Made by a program: the position numbers and the translations under genes. From Weissella tructae (GTDB lineage: Bacteria; Bacillota; Bacilli; Lactobacillales; Lactobacillaceae), in the NCBI RefSeq assembly GCF_000732905.1, contig NZ_CP007588.1, positions 1,291,854 through 1,355,853 on the forward strand: DNA of 64,000 nt. The letters run 5' to 3'. The notes beneath the pieces were generated by a model that saw nothing but the letters and a program-made list of their open reading frames with translations, had not been told where the DNA came from and searched no databases. Below, one piece after another: positions 1-9,367 of the stretch. Position 1 is the stretch's first letter. Each line of letters begins with the position of its first letter.

Positions 1-643
1 CTTCAGGCAAACGGTATGTCTGCAAAACACCTACTTCATCCGCACAATCACACCATACTTCCCAATCCCATGCCTTAGTAAGTGTTTGTTGGGTGAATTC
101 ATGCCGTGCTAACCATCCCCAAGCTAATAGATCGTTCGCAAAAACAGGCGGTCCAAATAATAAGACTGGTTTAACCTGTGCTTTTAACAAATCATGCACA
201 CGTTGTAACATAGCTCGGCGTACAAGCCGGGTGTCCTTCACGACGATAATTCCTACGACATATTGTCCCATGTCCATCACTTGAATTTGAATATTCGCAT
301 TGATGATGCGACGCCATAATTTGATTGTTTCATGTTGGACTAATAGCCCGACGCCACGGTGTGCAGTCGGCGTCAACATTTGCGTTGCCCAGCCTAATTG
401 CCATGTCTGGCTGGTATTACACAGTACTTGGTGGATTAATAAGGCAGGATTATCACGATACAAACGACTAATACCATCATCAGCTAAGACCACATTATAG
501 ACCGTGTCTGGTGTCCCCGACTGTACAGATTGTTCAGCCGATAAAATAAGAATAGCATCGACGGCCATTATTCTTGCCTGCTGCACAAATTCTGTTATAT
601 TTCGCATTTTCTGCACATGGTTCATCACAATCATTCGCATCAT
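1..643 (-). CDS. Hypothetical protein, 3' end cut by window edge
   Basis: An open frame of at least 214 codons runs off the left edge without a stop. The start at 643 is chosen because GGGAGG lies five bases upstream of the first ATG of a double ATG. The visible part is soluble-looking and mixed alpha/beta, with hydrophobic strands such as VDAILILSAE near residue 30, GVGLLVQHE near 97 and KPVLLFGPP near 155, and many Trp residues toward the cut end. No transmembrane segment, signal peptide or catalytic motif was recognised. I do not know its function. It is separated from the upstream ydbC-like gene by 272 bases and by a terminator, so it is probably transcribed separately. Confidence 0.6.
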   Translation of the reverse strand, partial: MMRMIVMNHVQKMRNITEFVQQARIMAVDAILILSAEQSVQSGTPDTVYNVVLADDGISRLYRDNPALLIHQVLCNTSQTWQLGWATQMLTPTAHRGVGLLVQHETIKLWRRIINANIQIQVMDMGQYVVGIIVVKDTRLVRRAMLQRVHDLLKAQVKPVLLFGPPVFANDLLAWGWLARHEFTQQTLTKAWDWEVWCDCADEVGVLQTYRLPE

Positions 644-872
644 CTTGCCTCCCTTTACATAAGTTATGGGCTAATATTAGCGAATCGCCGACCGTTACAC
701 AAGTGCCTATATCAGTGGATTTTATGCAGGTTTCCATTACTTATTTCATCGTTAATCTACTTAACAAGTTCAAAGCTCGTGACACCAACATTCTTACCTC
801 GCATCATCATTACGCCACCCTGTTAATCATCTACCCTACGTCCTAAAATAAAATATTTGAAAAATAAGCAAA

Positions 873-906
873 ATAAAAAACCCGATCCTAAAATCGAGTT
901 TTTTAA
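873..906 (-). terminator. Terminator after ydbC-like gene
   Basis: A stem of CTCGAT pairing with ATCGGG, flanked by A and T runs, lies just beyond the ydbC stop. On the minus strand it ends in a T-tract. Confidence 0.7.
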
Positions 907-915
907 CGAACTTAT

Positions 916-1239
916 TTACATATCACCAAGTTTAGACCAAGCAGGTGCTTCGTTTTCTGAAGGCATTTCTTCTTCAAAAACAGGCTCTGGTATGGCATTC
1001 ATTTGCCCTGTTTGTTCTGCGTTTAAAACATCTTGCAGAACAGCTGACAGTTTCACAATTTCATCGTGATTTAGCGTTAGGCCTTTCCCCATCTTTTTGT
1101 GATCAGGTGACCAAGTGCGTAAATCAAATTTAGGTTGATTATCACCCCATTGGACAAAGTTCAATTGAAGTTCCCAACCACTTTTACTAGTTGAAAGCGT
1201 CCCAAACTCTTGTAGAATATCAAACTTCAAATCTGCCAT
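916..1239 (-). CDS. ydbC: YdbC/PC4-like single-stranded DNA-binding protein
   Basis: A 107-residue protein starting MADLKFDILQEFG. It resembles the YdbC family of Firmicutes, which adopts the PC4 fold and binds single-stranded DNA. The pattern Gly-Trp-x-Leu-Gln-Leu-Asn near residue 22, the segment FDLRTWSPDHKKMGKGLTL and the following amphipathic helix fit that family. The acidic C-terminal tail (about residues 85-107) is variable. The start is supported by AAGGGG seven bases upstream. It follows the asparaginase gene by 17 bases on the same strand and shares its terminator, so the two probably form one transcript. A functional link between them is not evident. Confidence 0.75.
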   Translation of the reverse strand: MADLKFDILQEFGTLSTSKSGWELQLNFVQWGDNQPKFDLRTWSPDHKKMGKGLTLNHDEIVKLSAVLQDVLNAEQTGQMNAIPEPVFEEEMPSENEAPAWSKLGDM

Positions 1240-1256
1240 AACGCTACCCCTTTCAT

Positions 1257-2246
1257 TTACACAAAATTCAAATCGTGAGCGATTGGTGTTTGCATCAACA
1301 CTCGAACCTTATCTAAGTCACGTGTGTCCGCTAAGACCCACATTAATTTAGCAACGGCCGCTTCTGTGTTCATGTCCCCAACAGTAATCCCACCAGCATC
1401 CGCGACTTTCTTACCAACTTCGTACAAGTTGATATCTTGTCCTTCTTCCAGAATCTGCGTTGTAATGATAACTGGAATACCACGTGCAGTTAACTTTTCA
1501 ATGGCTGGAATTAGATTACGACGTTCAAATGGCAAACCACCATTTCCAAAACTTTCGATAATAACACCATGCGCTGTATCACCTAAGTAATCAAAGATTT
1601 CAACCGGCATCCCGGGGAATGCTTTCAAGACAAAGACATTCGTGTCGATGGCCAATTCGCTCATCACAATCTTATCATTTTCACGTGGTTCATATAACAT
1701 CTTAAATTGTCCATCGGCGACGCTCGCAAGGTATGGATAATTGATACTCTCAAATGCACCGTAACTCTTACTCTTGGTCTTCACAGCACGTGTTCCTGCC
1801 ATGACCAGACCATTAAATACTAAGTACACACCACGCAAGTCTGCTTGACTCGCAACAGTTAATGCATCGTGTAGATTGCGAATCGCATCTGTTTCAATCA
1901 TTTCTAATGGCACTTGTGACCCAGTGATGACGATTGGCTTGCTGACATTGTTCAACAAGTAAGCCAAACCCGCTGCCGTGTAGGCCATGGTATCTGTTCC
2001 ATGTGTGATAATAAAGGCATCATAATCATCAATATGATGTTGAATACGTTCAGCCATTGTTAACCAATCTTCTGGTTGCATGTTTGAAGAATCTTTATTC
2101 ATCACCGTTTCAATTGACAAATTAATGCCTGGTCGTGGTTCAAAATACGTCATCAACTTTTCATCAGGCATACCTGGTGCTAAACCATTATCTGTTTCTT
2201 GTGAGGCAATCGTGCCCCCAGTCGTTAGAATTAGAATTTCTTGCAT
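1257..2246 (-). CDS. ansA: L-asparaginase (type I/II family)
   Basis: Hydrolyses asparagine to aspartate and ammonia. The family signatures are present: TTGGTIAS near the N-terminus with the nucleophilic Thr, THGTDTMAYTA near residue 85 with the second catalytic Thr-Asp pair, and TGSQVP shortly after. About 329 residues, normal for the family, with no signal peptide, so it is expected to be cytoplasmic. A longer reading beginning at a GTG five codons upstream would start inside the Shine-Dalgarno sequence GAGGAG, so the ATG at 2246 is preferred. It is the first gene of a pair with the ydbC-like gene. Confidence 0.9.
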   Translation of the reverse strand: MQEILILTTGGTIASQETDNGLAPGMPDEKLMTYFEPRPGINLSIETVMNKDSSNMQPEDWLTMAERIQHHIDDYDAFIITHGTDTMAYTAAGLAYLLNNVSKPIVITGSQVPLEMIETDAIRNLHDALTVASQADLRGVYLVFNGLVMAGTRAVKTKSKSYGAFESINYPYLASVADGQFKMLYEPRENDKIVMSELAIDTNVFVLKAFPGMPVEIFDYLGDTAHGVIIESFGNGGLPFERRNLIPAIEKLTARGIPVIITTQILEEGQDINLYEVGKKVADAGGITVGDMNTEAAVAKLMWVLADTRDLDKVRVLMQTPIAHDLNFV

Positions 2247-2328
2247 CGTCGTACTCCTCACCGTCCCCTATCAATTGTGTTTATTATCGCACATCCGGCC
2301 ATGTTTGTGGTGTGAAATCTGAACAAAA

Positions 2329-2361
2329 AGAAAACACCAACAAAGAATGTTAGTGTTTTCG
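2329..2361 (-). terminator. Terminator of amino-acid permease gene
   Basis: An inverted repeat with arms GAAAACAC and GTGTTTTC, extended by CAACA/TGTTA, is followed on the minus strand by a T-run. It lies between the permease stop and the asparaginase start. Confidence 0.8.
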
Positions 2362-2374
2362 TTTATTTTATAGA

Positions 2375-3796
2375 TTAATCTTTGTTTTGTGCGCTATGTT
2401 TCATCCCATAAGCGAAGTAGAAGATTGCTCCCAAGCTAATCCAACCTGCTGTCAACAACATTGACTTAGGGCTCAAGCTGACAAACAATCCCAAACAGCA
2501 CAATACTGAAATCGCTGGCAAGATTGGGTATAGCGGCACCTTGTATCCTGAGTGATCAATATCCTTACGCTTACGTAAGAATAAGATACCCAATGATGCA
2601 GATCCAAAGGCAACCAATGTTCCCGCAGAAACCAAGTTAGCCAACAATTCAACTGGCATAGCAGAAGATAGCACAATCGCAATAACTGTCAAAACCAATG
2701 TTGCAGTTAGTGGCAATCCCTTACCATCCAAGTTGGCAATAAACTTTGGCAGTAGTCCATCACGTGCGAATGAGTACAACAAACGTGACCCACCAATCAT
2801 GAAGGCAATAATTCCTGTAAACATTCCAACCAAGGCCACAACAGACAAGATGTTAGCTGTAAAGTAGTGACCAGCTTGACGCAAAGCCCATGCAGCAGGT
2901 TCGGCATTACCAGCGTAGTCTTGGTATGGGAACATTCCTGTCAAAACAGCCGCAACGGCAACGAACAACAATGTTGCCACTACCAAAGTTCCAATGATGG
3001 CCTTTGGCATTGTCTTTTGTGCATCAACGGTTTCAGCTGAGTTTGAGGCAATTGTGTCAAAACCAATGTAAGCAAAGAACACTTGTGAGGCACCATGGAA
3101 GATACCTTGCATTCCACCAAATTGCGTTCCAACTTCATGTGCCGGAATAAATGGTACCCAGTTAGATACTTGAATAGCAGTTGCTCCAACAACGATGAAT
3201 AGTAAGATAACCCCAACCTTCATGATAACCAAGGCGTTTTCAACAATCGCAACACCCTTCATACCACGAACGATCAACATACATGTTCCAATCAACGCAA
3301 TGGCACTTAGCAAGTCAACATATTGACCATTTGCTAAGTTAAATGAACCACTTAAGGCTGTTGGCATATCTACACCTAAACCACCAATAAATCCTTGGAA
3401 GTAAGCAGACCAACCTGATGCCAGCAAGGCTAGCGCGATAACATATTCTGATAGCACGATCCAACCGATCAACCAACCAACAAATTCACCAAAAATAACG
3501 TTAGACCATGAATAAATTGATCCAGCAAACGGCATTGCTGACGCAAATTCTGAGTATGCTAATGCTGATAACCCAGCTACCACAGCTGCGATAATAAATG
3601 AAATCACAACGGCTGGTCCAGCGTAATCGGCGGCTACAATTCCAGGAATCGTAAAGATTCCAGCCCCAACCACGGCCCCAACTCCCATTGCGATTAAATC
3701 TTTTGTGCGCAGCGTCGGAATCAATTGTTGATCCTTGTCCTCATAATTCGAAGGACTCGCTTGTCGGCGCATATTCTGCCAAACAGTTCCTGCCAT
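2375..3796 (-). CDS. APC-family amino-acid permease (YfnA/CAT-like)
   Basis: A 473-residue polytopic membrane protein of the amino acid-polyamine-organocation superfamily. After a polar N-terminus of about 30 residues, the first helix carries GVGAVVGAGIFTIPG, the conserved unwound substrate-binding helix of APC transporters. About 12 helices follow. The helix with FFAYIGFDTIAS near residue 240 is typical of the cationic amino-acid/YfnA-type branch. The substrate is not evident; cationic or branched amino acids are possible. AGGAG lies seven bases upstream of the ATG, and the gene has its own terminator, so it is monocistronic. Confidence 0.85.
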   Translation of the reverse strand: MAGTVWQNMRRQASPSNYEDKDQQLIPTLRTKDLIAMGVGAVVGAGIFTIPGIVAADYAGPAVVISFIIAAVVAGLSALAYSEFASAMPFAGSIYSWSNVIFGEFVGWLIGWIVLSEYVIALALLASGWSAYFQGFIGGLGVDMPTALSGSFNLANGQYVDLLSAIALIGTCMLIVRGMKGVAIVENALVIMKVGVILLFIVVGATAIQVSNWVPFIPAHEVGTQFGGMQGIFHGASQVFFAYIGFDTIASNSAETVDAQKTMPKAIIGTLVVATLLFVAVAAVLTGMFPYQDYAGNAEPAAWALRQAGHYFTANILSVVALVGMFTGIIAFMIGGSRLLYSFARDGLLPKFIANLDGKGLPLTATLVLTVIAIVLSSAMPVELLANLVSAGTLVAFGSASLGILFLRKRKDIDHSGYKVPLYPILPAISVLCCLGLFVSLSPKSMLLTAGWISLGAIFYFAYGMKHSAQNKD

Positions 3797-4014
3797 AAAT
3801 AAACTCCTATTCTATACCTAAATTTTTTTATTTAAATCGACCAATGCAGGCTTTCGCCATCATTCATTAGAGAATGATTAGAATTTTATCATTAAAACGG
3901 ACCCGGCGCAAGGAAAGTTGCCCCATTCTCATCTATATAGGTAAAATATTTTCTTTTTAGGTTATATTCCGATAAACTTATAAGTAATAAGTTCACAGAT
4001 GCAGGAGTTTTTCT

Positions 4015-5746
4015 ATGTTACATTACGCTAAGTTACGTGCCGCATTATCAAGCGAATCGGCACGTGCTTTTTATATCATTGCATGCTTTGCTGGCGTACT
4101 ATTATTACCGCAAATCATGATGCAAAGCCCCATTATCGGTAGATGCTTTATTCCACTTTAATCGTTTCTACGATACTGCGATGCAAATTGAACATGGGAC
4201 ATTCAATTATTTTCAAACCATGTATGGTTTTAACGGTAGTGGCCGCATTATCAACGCCGTCTATGGTCCAATTTTTGCCTATCTAGTAGGTGCACTTTTA
4301 CTTATTTGCCAGAGTTGGTTCGTCTTCGAACTGGTATCTAGTTTCTTAGTTGTTTTTGTAGCTGGGATTGGGATTCGCTACTTAGCACGCGCCATGAATC
4401 TATCATTTACAGGGCAAATCGTCGCAGCGATGCTTTACATGACTATGCCGCTAACAAACCAATGGATGCTGAATCAATCTTTCACAGCAATTGGGGCTGC
4501 TGTCATTCCGTTCGTTCTAATCTATGGTGTTTACTTTTATACTCGCAAAGATAATTACCCTTGGATTAATTTGAGTATTGCCTTAGCCATACTGACGCAA
4601 ATTCATTTCTTAAGTGCCTTAATCGCTTGTTTTGGTTTATTATGTTTCTTCATTGGTGCGCAAATCCGATCAACTGATACCTTGCGTACACTTTTTTGGC
4701 CCCTTATTCGGGCCATGGCGTTATTTGGTCTATTAATCAGTAATCTAGTCATTACTTTGATTGACGTTAATGCCTCTAACGAACTAAAGGCCCCTTTTAT
4801 TCCAAGTAACATTATGGATAAAACGATGCACTTTAGTTGGGGCGCTTCTTCATTACGACAATACGGATTGGTTGGTATGGTCCTAATTGTGACTGTTCTA
4901 GTTGGACTGATTCTATACTATCGTCAATTCAAGGGATACCAACGAGACTTTGCCACCATTGGTTTAATCTTCTTGGTCTTGTCTTCTAGTCTAATTCCTT
5001 GGGATACACTACGTCATTTCTTCCCAACAATTGTGAACACACTACAGTTCCCATCGCGTTTAGCCGTGATTAGTAACATTATTTTAGCTATCTTAGCCGG
5101 ATATTTCTTAACACAACTATTAGATAATATCCCTAATCAACGTCTAACACATCTGTTCATCATCAGCGGTATTGTATGCTTTAATCTTGCGTCAGTGTAT
5201 GTGTCTGAAGTTCATTCAGCTTACTATTTCAAACAAGATCGTGTTATGAAACATCGTTCATATATGGTTGATCGCGGACAATTGTCGCCACAAGAAGAAC
5301 GTGTTGCATGGACTGGTCAAGATTTGACTAGCGCAATGAATATGATTCAAAAGCAAACGCCTGATTATCTACCGGTCTCTAACTTGAGCCCCACAGATGA
5401 TGCCTATCTACTATATCGTCAGGATATATTATTGAACGACCTGCATCCACAGATGAAAACATCACCCGAATTAACCCTCACTTGGAACTCAGATAAAGCA
5501 AAACAAAATGTCTTGGTGCCAACTATCGTGTATTCTCATTCTAAAGTCACACATAATGGGCAAGTGATTGAAAATCCTACAACGTCAAAGGTGGGGGCAC
5601 TAATTATTGATGCACCGGCTGGAAAGAATACGATTACCAACCACTACGAACCAAACCGTGTCTTTTGGCCTGTTATTTATTTGAACATCTTTACTTGGAT
5701 TGGCGCACTTATCGCGCTTGGTTGGCCTCGTCACCAGAAAGGATAA
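4015..5746 (+). pseudogene. Frameshifted YfhO/PTPS-related membrane protein
   Basis: The ATG at 4015 has CAGGAG upstream and encodes about 42 residues ending at the conserved SPIIG before the frame stops at 4159-4161. From position 4142 the next frame reads DALFHFNRFYDTAMQIEHG and stays open to 5746. In intact homologues of this lactobacillal membrane-protein family (6-pyruvoyl-tetrahydropterin synthase-related domain, YfhO-like) the junction reads Gly-Thr-Asp. Here GGT-A-GAT is two bases short, or one base long. The joined product would have about 577 residues, with about 12 membrane helices and an extracytoplasmic C-terminal region closed by a last helix. The family is linked by homology to glycosyl transfer to surface polymers. 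Without translational recoding the N-terminal helix is uncoupled, although the rest is preserved, suggesting a recent lesion or a sequence error. Confidence 0.8.
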
Positions 5747-5748
5747 AT

Positions 5749-6642
5749 ATGTTAGCTATTCAATTGTCCGCATTCGGCACACCTGATGTGTTAAAAACAG
5801 CCGAAGTACCTGTCCCTGAATTAACACCCTCGCAAGTTTTAGTGCAAAATCACGCTGTCGCAATCGATCCTTATGACGTCAAATTTGTTGCCGGACTAAT
5901 GGGTGATAAGCCATTACCACTCATTCCCGGTTCAAGTGTCGTTGGTGAAATTGTCGCTGTTGGTGACAAAGTTACTGACTTTGAAATTGGCGACCGTGTC
6001 GCGGCGACACGTTACTTAAAAGGTTATGCATCATTTGTACCCGTGCATCAAAAGAACTTAGCTAAAGTACCTGACAATCTATCTGATGAAGTAGCTGTGG
6101 CCGCTGTTTTAGGCGCAGCCACTGGTTTTGAAATGATAACAAGCGTTCTAGATGTACAAGCAAATCAAAACATTCTAATCACTGGTGCAGCTGGAGCCGT
6201 TGGAACCACTGCAGCTCAAATCGCTAAATTACGTGGCGCCAATGTTTATGCCTTAGTTCGTCCAAACCAAATGGAGCGTATGGCAGAATTAAACGTCTCT
6301 GTGGTAACAGATGATAATGTACCCGATATTATTTTTGACGGTGTTCTAAACACTATCAATGATAATGACTTAGCTCAGCAATTAATCCAACGTTTATCAC
6401 CACAAGGTCAGTTCATTTCTCTAACGCCACTGCCTGAAGACATCACAGCAAGCGACAATGTCTCTGAAGTCTTTGCAAGTGGTACTGGTAATCATCTCTC
6501 TGCGCTCTTTACACATATGAGTGATGGCGACATCACGATTAATATCGCAGATGTTATGCCTTTTAACGAAAAAAATCTGCAGGCCGCTCACCGTATTATG
6601 CTTGAGGATCATCCCCAAGGTAAATTAGTGTTAACGTTTTAA
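5749..6642 (+). CDS. Zinc-free quinone oxidoreductase-like MDR protein
   Basis: A 297-residue medium-chain dehydrogenase/reductase. The N-terminal GroES-like domain contains PLIPGSSVVGEIVAVG and FEIGDRVAA. The Rossmann domain starts at about residue 143 with ITGAAGAVGTTAAQIAKLRGANVYALVR, an AxGxVGxxxxQ-type NADPH site. Zinc-binding Cys residues are absent, as in quinone reductases. The ATG at 5749 follows AGAAAGGAT and lies two bases after the stop of the upstream membrane-protein gene, so an extended reading into that gene is rejected. It is probably co-transcribed with that gene and ends at the bidirectional terminator at 6661. Confidence 0.85.
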   Translation: MLAIQLSAFGTPDVLKTAEVPVPELTPSQVLVQNHAVAIDPYDVKFVAGLMGDKPLPLIPGSSVVGEIVAVGDKVTDFEIGDRVAATRYLKGYASFVPVHQKNLAKVPDNLSDEVAVAAVLGAATGFEMITSVLDVQANQNILITGAAGAVGTTAAQIAKLRGANVYALVRPNQMERMAELNVSVVTDDNVPDIIFDGVLNTINDNDLAQQLIQRLSPQGQFISLTPLPEDITASDNVSEVFASGTGNHLSALFTHMSDGDITINIADVMPFNEKNLQAAHRIMLEDHPQGKLVLTF

Positions 6643-6660
6643 GCAGTGAAATAAGATATG

Positions 6661-6694
6661 AAAAAAGCTCATTCATAATTGAATGAGCTTTTTT
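6661..6694. terminator. Bidirectional terminator
   Basis: A perfect stem AAAAAAGCTCATTC / GAATGAGCTTTTTT sits between two convergent genes and can serve both strands. Confidence 0.85.
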
Positions 6695-6721
6695 CATATT
6701 GTACCATTGAACAACTTTAAT

Positions 6722-7450
6722 TTATTTTTCAATTGATTCAATGTATTCAGAGTCAGATTCAAATATTGCTTCGATTAACCTATCAAATTTTGATAAATCC
6801 GTAATAGTTAATCTCGCCATTAGGACAGATTTTTTAAAATCTTCTATCGTTTTTTCATCAGGAACAGCAACCATATTCTTTGTAATAGTATCCAAATTTT
6901 TTATCTTTAAAGACCTATTTGGATCAAATTCGATTGTATGCGCCATATCTTTAGATGCTAATGCTACATTATATTTATACGCAGACTTTACAACGAGGAA
7001 ATATAATTCATTTGTCCCAGATGGACGGACTACCAATACATCTCCCGGTTTTACTGATAAGAAACGCACAAAATATCCAGTATATAAACCTAATGCACGC
7101 GAACTTAAGCCTGGATAATGTTGTTCAATTTTTGGGTATATGATATCTTTCTTTTTCTGAACAGAATATGTTGTAAATTCTGACAAGTCACCAATTGCAG
7201 GCCATCCAATAGCAACTATGTTATCTGCTATAAATTCCTCAATACGCTGCTCACCATTTGGACTTGATCCTAATTGTAAATATTTTTTATTAATAGCATC
7301 TTCTACGTCACGTTGTATATTCGCTAATAAATCAACTACTGATGTTCGCCCTGTTATTTTCCAAAACAATACCGTTCCTAATATCGCAATACCAATGAGA
7401 ATTACACCACTGATTACATCACTTACTATACTTGAAATTATACTCTCCAT
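6722..7450 (-). CDS. Membrane-anchored protein with reader-like domain, unknown
   Basis: 242 residues. Residues 10-32 form one hydrophobic helix, followed by a charged linker and a soluble region. Residues about 75-160 carry AIGWPAIGDLS, then a Pro-Gly-x-Ser-Ser-Arg-Ala segment, then FVRFLSVKPGDVLVVRPSG and YKYN. This order resembles the domain found N-terminal in several Mrr-type restriction proteins (IGW..GDLS, then F...GD.V), which is thought to read or bind nucleic acid. I see no nuclease motif after it; the C-terminal 60 residues are helical and acidic. AAAGGGAT precedes the ATG. It is noticeably more AT-rich than its neighbours and monocistronic. The homology is by eye only, and it could be an unrelated envelope protein. 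Confidence 0.55.
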   Translation of the reverse strand: MESIISSIVSDVISGVILIGIAILGTVLFWKITGRTSVVDLLANIQRDVEDAINKKYLQLGSSPNGEQRIEEFIADNIVAIGWPAIGDLSEFTTYSVQKKKDIIYPKIEQHYPGLSSRALGLYTGYFVRFLSVKPGDVLVVRPSGTNELYFLVVKSAYKYNVALASKDMAHTIEFDPNRSLKIKNLDTITKNMVAVPDEKTIEDFKKSVLMARLTITDLSKFDRLIEAIFESDSEYIESIEK

Positions 7451-7502
7451 TTCATATCCCTTTCTAAGACATGTATGTCACACACAAGATCCATACGTAG
7501 TT

Positions 7503-7538
7503 AAAAGACCGCTTAATCAATTGATTAAGCGGTCTTTT
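7503..7538. terminator. Terminator after aquaporin gene
   Basis: A perfect 36-base palindrome with arms AAAAGACCGCTTAATCAA and its complement. It serves the minus-strand aquaporin gene. Confidence 0.85.
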
Positions 7539-7551
7539 AATTTGCTTTAAA

Positions 7552-8262
7552 TTAAGCTTCTTCTGAACCAAGGAACTTAGCAGTGAATGCAGCCAATGCT
7601 CCACCAACCATAGGACCAACAAGGTATACACCCATTTGACCCATAGCCTTAGCGTTACCCAAGAATGCTTCGAACAAAGCTGGGGCGAATGAACGTGCTG
7701 GGTTCAATGAAGCTCCAGTCAACGCACCACCAACGATGATCAATCCGGCTAGTGTCAATGCGATAACTAGTCCAGTTGCAACTCCGGCACCAAACTTCTT
7801 TGAAGTAACCATCAAGATGATCAAAACCAAGACGAATGTCAAAACAGCTTCGATAATTCCGGCGCTCAATGCACTAATTTGTACAACACCGTCGTTAGGG
7901 TAAGTTGTTGATCCAAGTTGAACTTGTGCCCACATGTCTCCCTTAACACCCATTGAGAACCAGATTCCCAAGATCATTGCTGAACCAGCCAATGCTCCCA
8001 ACAATTGTGCTCCAACGTAACCAACGAAGTCTGACCAACCCATACGCTTGTTAATGGCCATAGCCAATGATACTGCTGGGTTCAAGTGTGCACCTGAAAT
8101 TCCACCAAGTGCGTATGCTGCTGCAACGATTGCGAATGCAAATGCTAGCGCAACTGGCAAGATTCCACCTTGTCCTCCTGCAAATACAACGGCACCTGTA
8201 CCCATTGCAACCAATAGCAAAGTTCCTAAGAATTCTGCCAAATATACCTTTAACTTATCCAT
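7552..8262 (-). CDS. MIP-family aquaporin / glycerol facilitator
   Basis: A 236-residue channel with six membrane helices and the two half-helix boxes of the family: GAHLNPAVS near residue 65 and GASLNPARS near residue 185. It conducts water and possibly small neutral solutes. The short length and the residues around the second NPA box are closer to water-type aquaporins than to the longer GlpF proteins, but selectivity cannot be read with certainty. The ATG at 8262 is preferred over the one at 8280 because TTGGAGAAC lies just before it. It stands alone, with its own terminator. Confidence 0.88.
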   Translation of the reverse strand: MDKLKVYLAEFLGTLLLVAMGTGAVVFAGGQGGILPVALAFAFAIVAAAYALGGISGAHLNPAVSLAMAINKRMGWSDFVGYVGAQLLGALAGSAMILGIWFSMGVKGDMWAQVQLGSTTYPNDGVVQISALSAGIIEAVLTFVLVLIILMVTSKKFGAGVATGLVIALTLAGLIIVGGALTGASLNPARSFAPALFEAFLGNAKAMGQMGVYLVGPMVGGALAAFTAKFLGSEEA

Positions 8263-8343
8263 GTTTGTTCTCCAATTCATTTCTTTAAAAACATATAGCT
8301 TATTATATAACATCCAATAATTAATGGAACTTAAATTTTAAAA

Positions 8344-8682
8344 TTAACGACCAATAATTTTACGTGATGCAGCATCTAATGCAAACCAGACATCAGAAGC
8401 ATTTTCTTTAAATTGTGCAATAAAGCTACCAAACTTTTCATTTGGTGTTGCCTTACCTTCTAACTCACTGTCCATCCCAACAACCCACAATTCAGTAAAC
8501 GTTTCGTCCCAACGAATTGTGAAGTAGGCACCGTCAGCACGGTCATCAATGATATCTTGGAAACCATTACGCAATGCTTCCTTAATCACGTCTTCTTCAG
8601 TGACTTCAAACCCACGCGCTTGCATCAATACAACACGGTCACGTACGTCACTCATGTTTTCTGGAATCATATGTTCATCCAT
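8344..8682 (-). CDS. Conserved-looking small acidic protein, unknown
   Basis: 112 residues with no membrane segment. The sequence is acidic and has a Trp-rich central part (FTIRWDETFTELWVVGMDSE), then an amphipathic helix and a basic end (SRKIIGR). AGGAGGAG eight bases before the ATG makes the start firm and expression likely. I do not recognise the family. Nothing in the context suggests a role: the aquaporin gene lies downstream and a divergently regulated cluster upstream. Confidence 0.7.
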   Translation of the reverse strand: MDEHMIPENMSDVRDRVVLMQARGFEVTEEDVIKEALRNGFQDIIDDRADGAYFTIRWDETFTELWVVGMDSELEGKATPNEKFGSFIAQFKENASDVWFALDAASRKIIGR

Positions 8683-8784
8683 AGTAGTTCTCCTCCTCTT
8701 AATATCAGAATAACGTCACTCATTGTACCATAGTCCAAAAATACATTTGTTATTCTCTATTTTCTTTTTTTGATAATTAAATGT

Positions 8785-9303
8785 TTAGAAGTAGCGATCT
8801 GAAATCACGAACGCTACGGCATACGAACCCATCGTAATTAGCCATGTCACAACACAAATAATGTTAATCCAAACATAGTATCGATTAGATCTCTTGTTTT
8901 TCCACATCACTAACCAAGGTGCAATCAAATCCACAATCGGAATAAATGCACAGATAACTGTCAAAACTAATAACAACGCACTATCATCGAATGGCGTTTG
9001 CGCTTTAATTTTAGCGTAGTCTTGTTTGATATTTTCTTCTAAGCTATGTGTTGCACCATCCCCACTGTTGCTATGTATCTCATTTGATTCACTGTCATCA
9101 TCGCCAACTTTATCCATCAACTGATCAATTGTTACCCCGTAAAGTTGACACATATCTTTAACTTTAGATATGTCTGGCATTTGTGAATTATTTTCCCATT
9201 TTGAAATTGATTGTCGTGATACATGAATGGCATCTGCTACATCATTTTGTGACAGATTGGCTGCATTACGACTCTCTTTTAACGCTTGTCCTAGGTCGGG
9301 CAT
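8785..9303 (-). CDS. XRE-family regulator with two membrane helices
   Basis: 172 residues. Residues 5-60 form a Cro/C1-type helix-turn-helix (LSQNDVADAIHVSRQSISKWE, given here in parts: QNDVADAIHV then SRQSISKWENN). An acidic linker of about 45 residues follows, then two hydrophobic helices at about 108-130 and 143-167, so the DNA-binding domain is probably tethered to the membrane. It is divergent from the secreted-peptide gene at 9478, and a symmetrical operator (9368-9396) lies between them. I infer that it regulates that cassette, perhaps sensing a membrane or peptide signal. The start is supported by AAAGGGG upstream. Confidence 0.85.
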   Translation of the reverse strand: MPDLGQALKESRNAANLSQNDVADAIHVSRQSISKWENNSQMPDISKVKDMCQLYGVTIDQLMDKVGDDDSESNEIHSNSGDGATHSLEENIKQDYAKIKAQTPFDDSALLLVLTVICAFIPIVDLIAPWLVMWKNKRSNRYYVWINIICVVTWLITMGSYAVAFVISDRYF

Positions 9304-9367
9304 TTGTTAGTCCCCTTTATCTCATAATAATCATAAATGATAGCACGAATCATTGGTATAGAGCAAA

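Noticed and set aside
534-737. Cys-rich 67-codon ORF on the minus strand near the left edge
   Set aside because: No ribosome site, and it overlaps the well-supported start of the edge gene in another frame. The Cys codons are a by-product of that frame.
757-810. 17-codon ORF starting with three Met codons upstream of the edge gene, with AGGGTGG before it
   Set aside because: A leader role is possible, but no hairpin, terminator or telling codon run accompanies it.
7503-7538. Perfect 36-base palindrome considered as a transposon end or operator
   Set aside because: A/T-flanked GC stem right after a gene end is better explained as a terminator.
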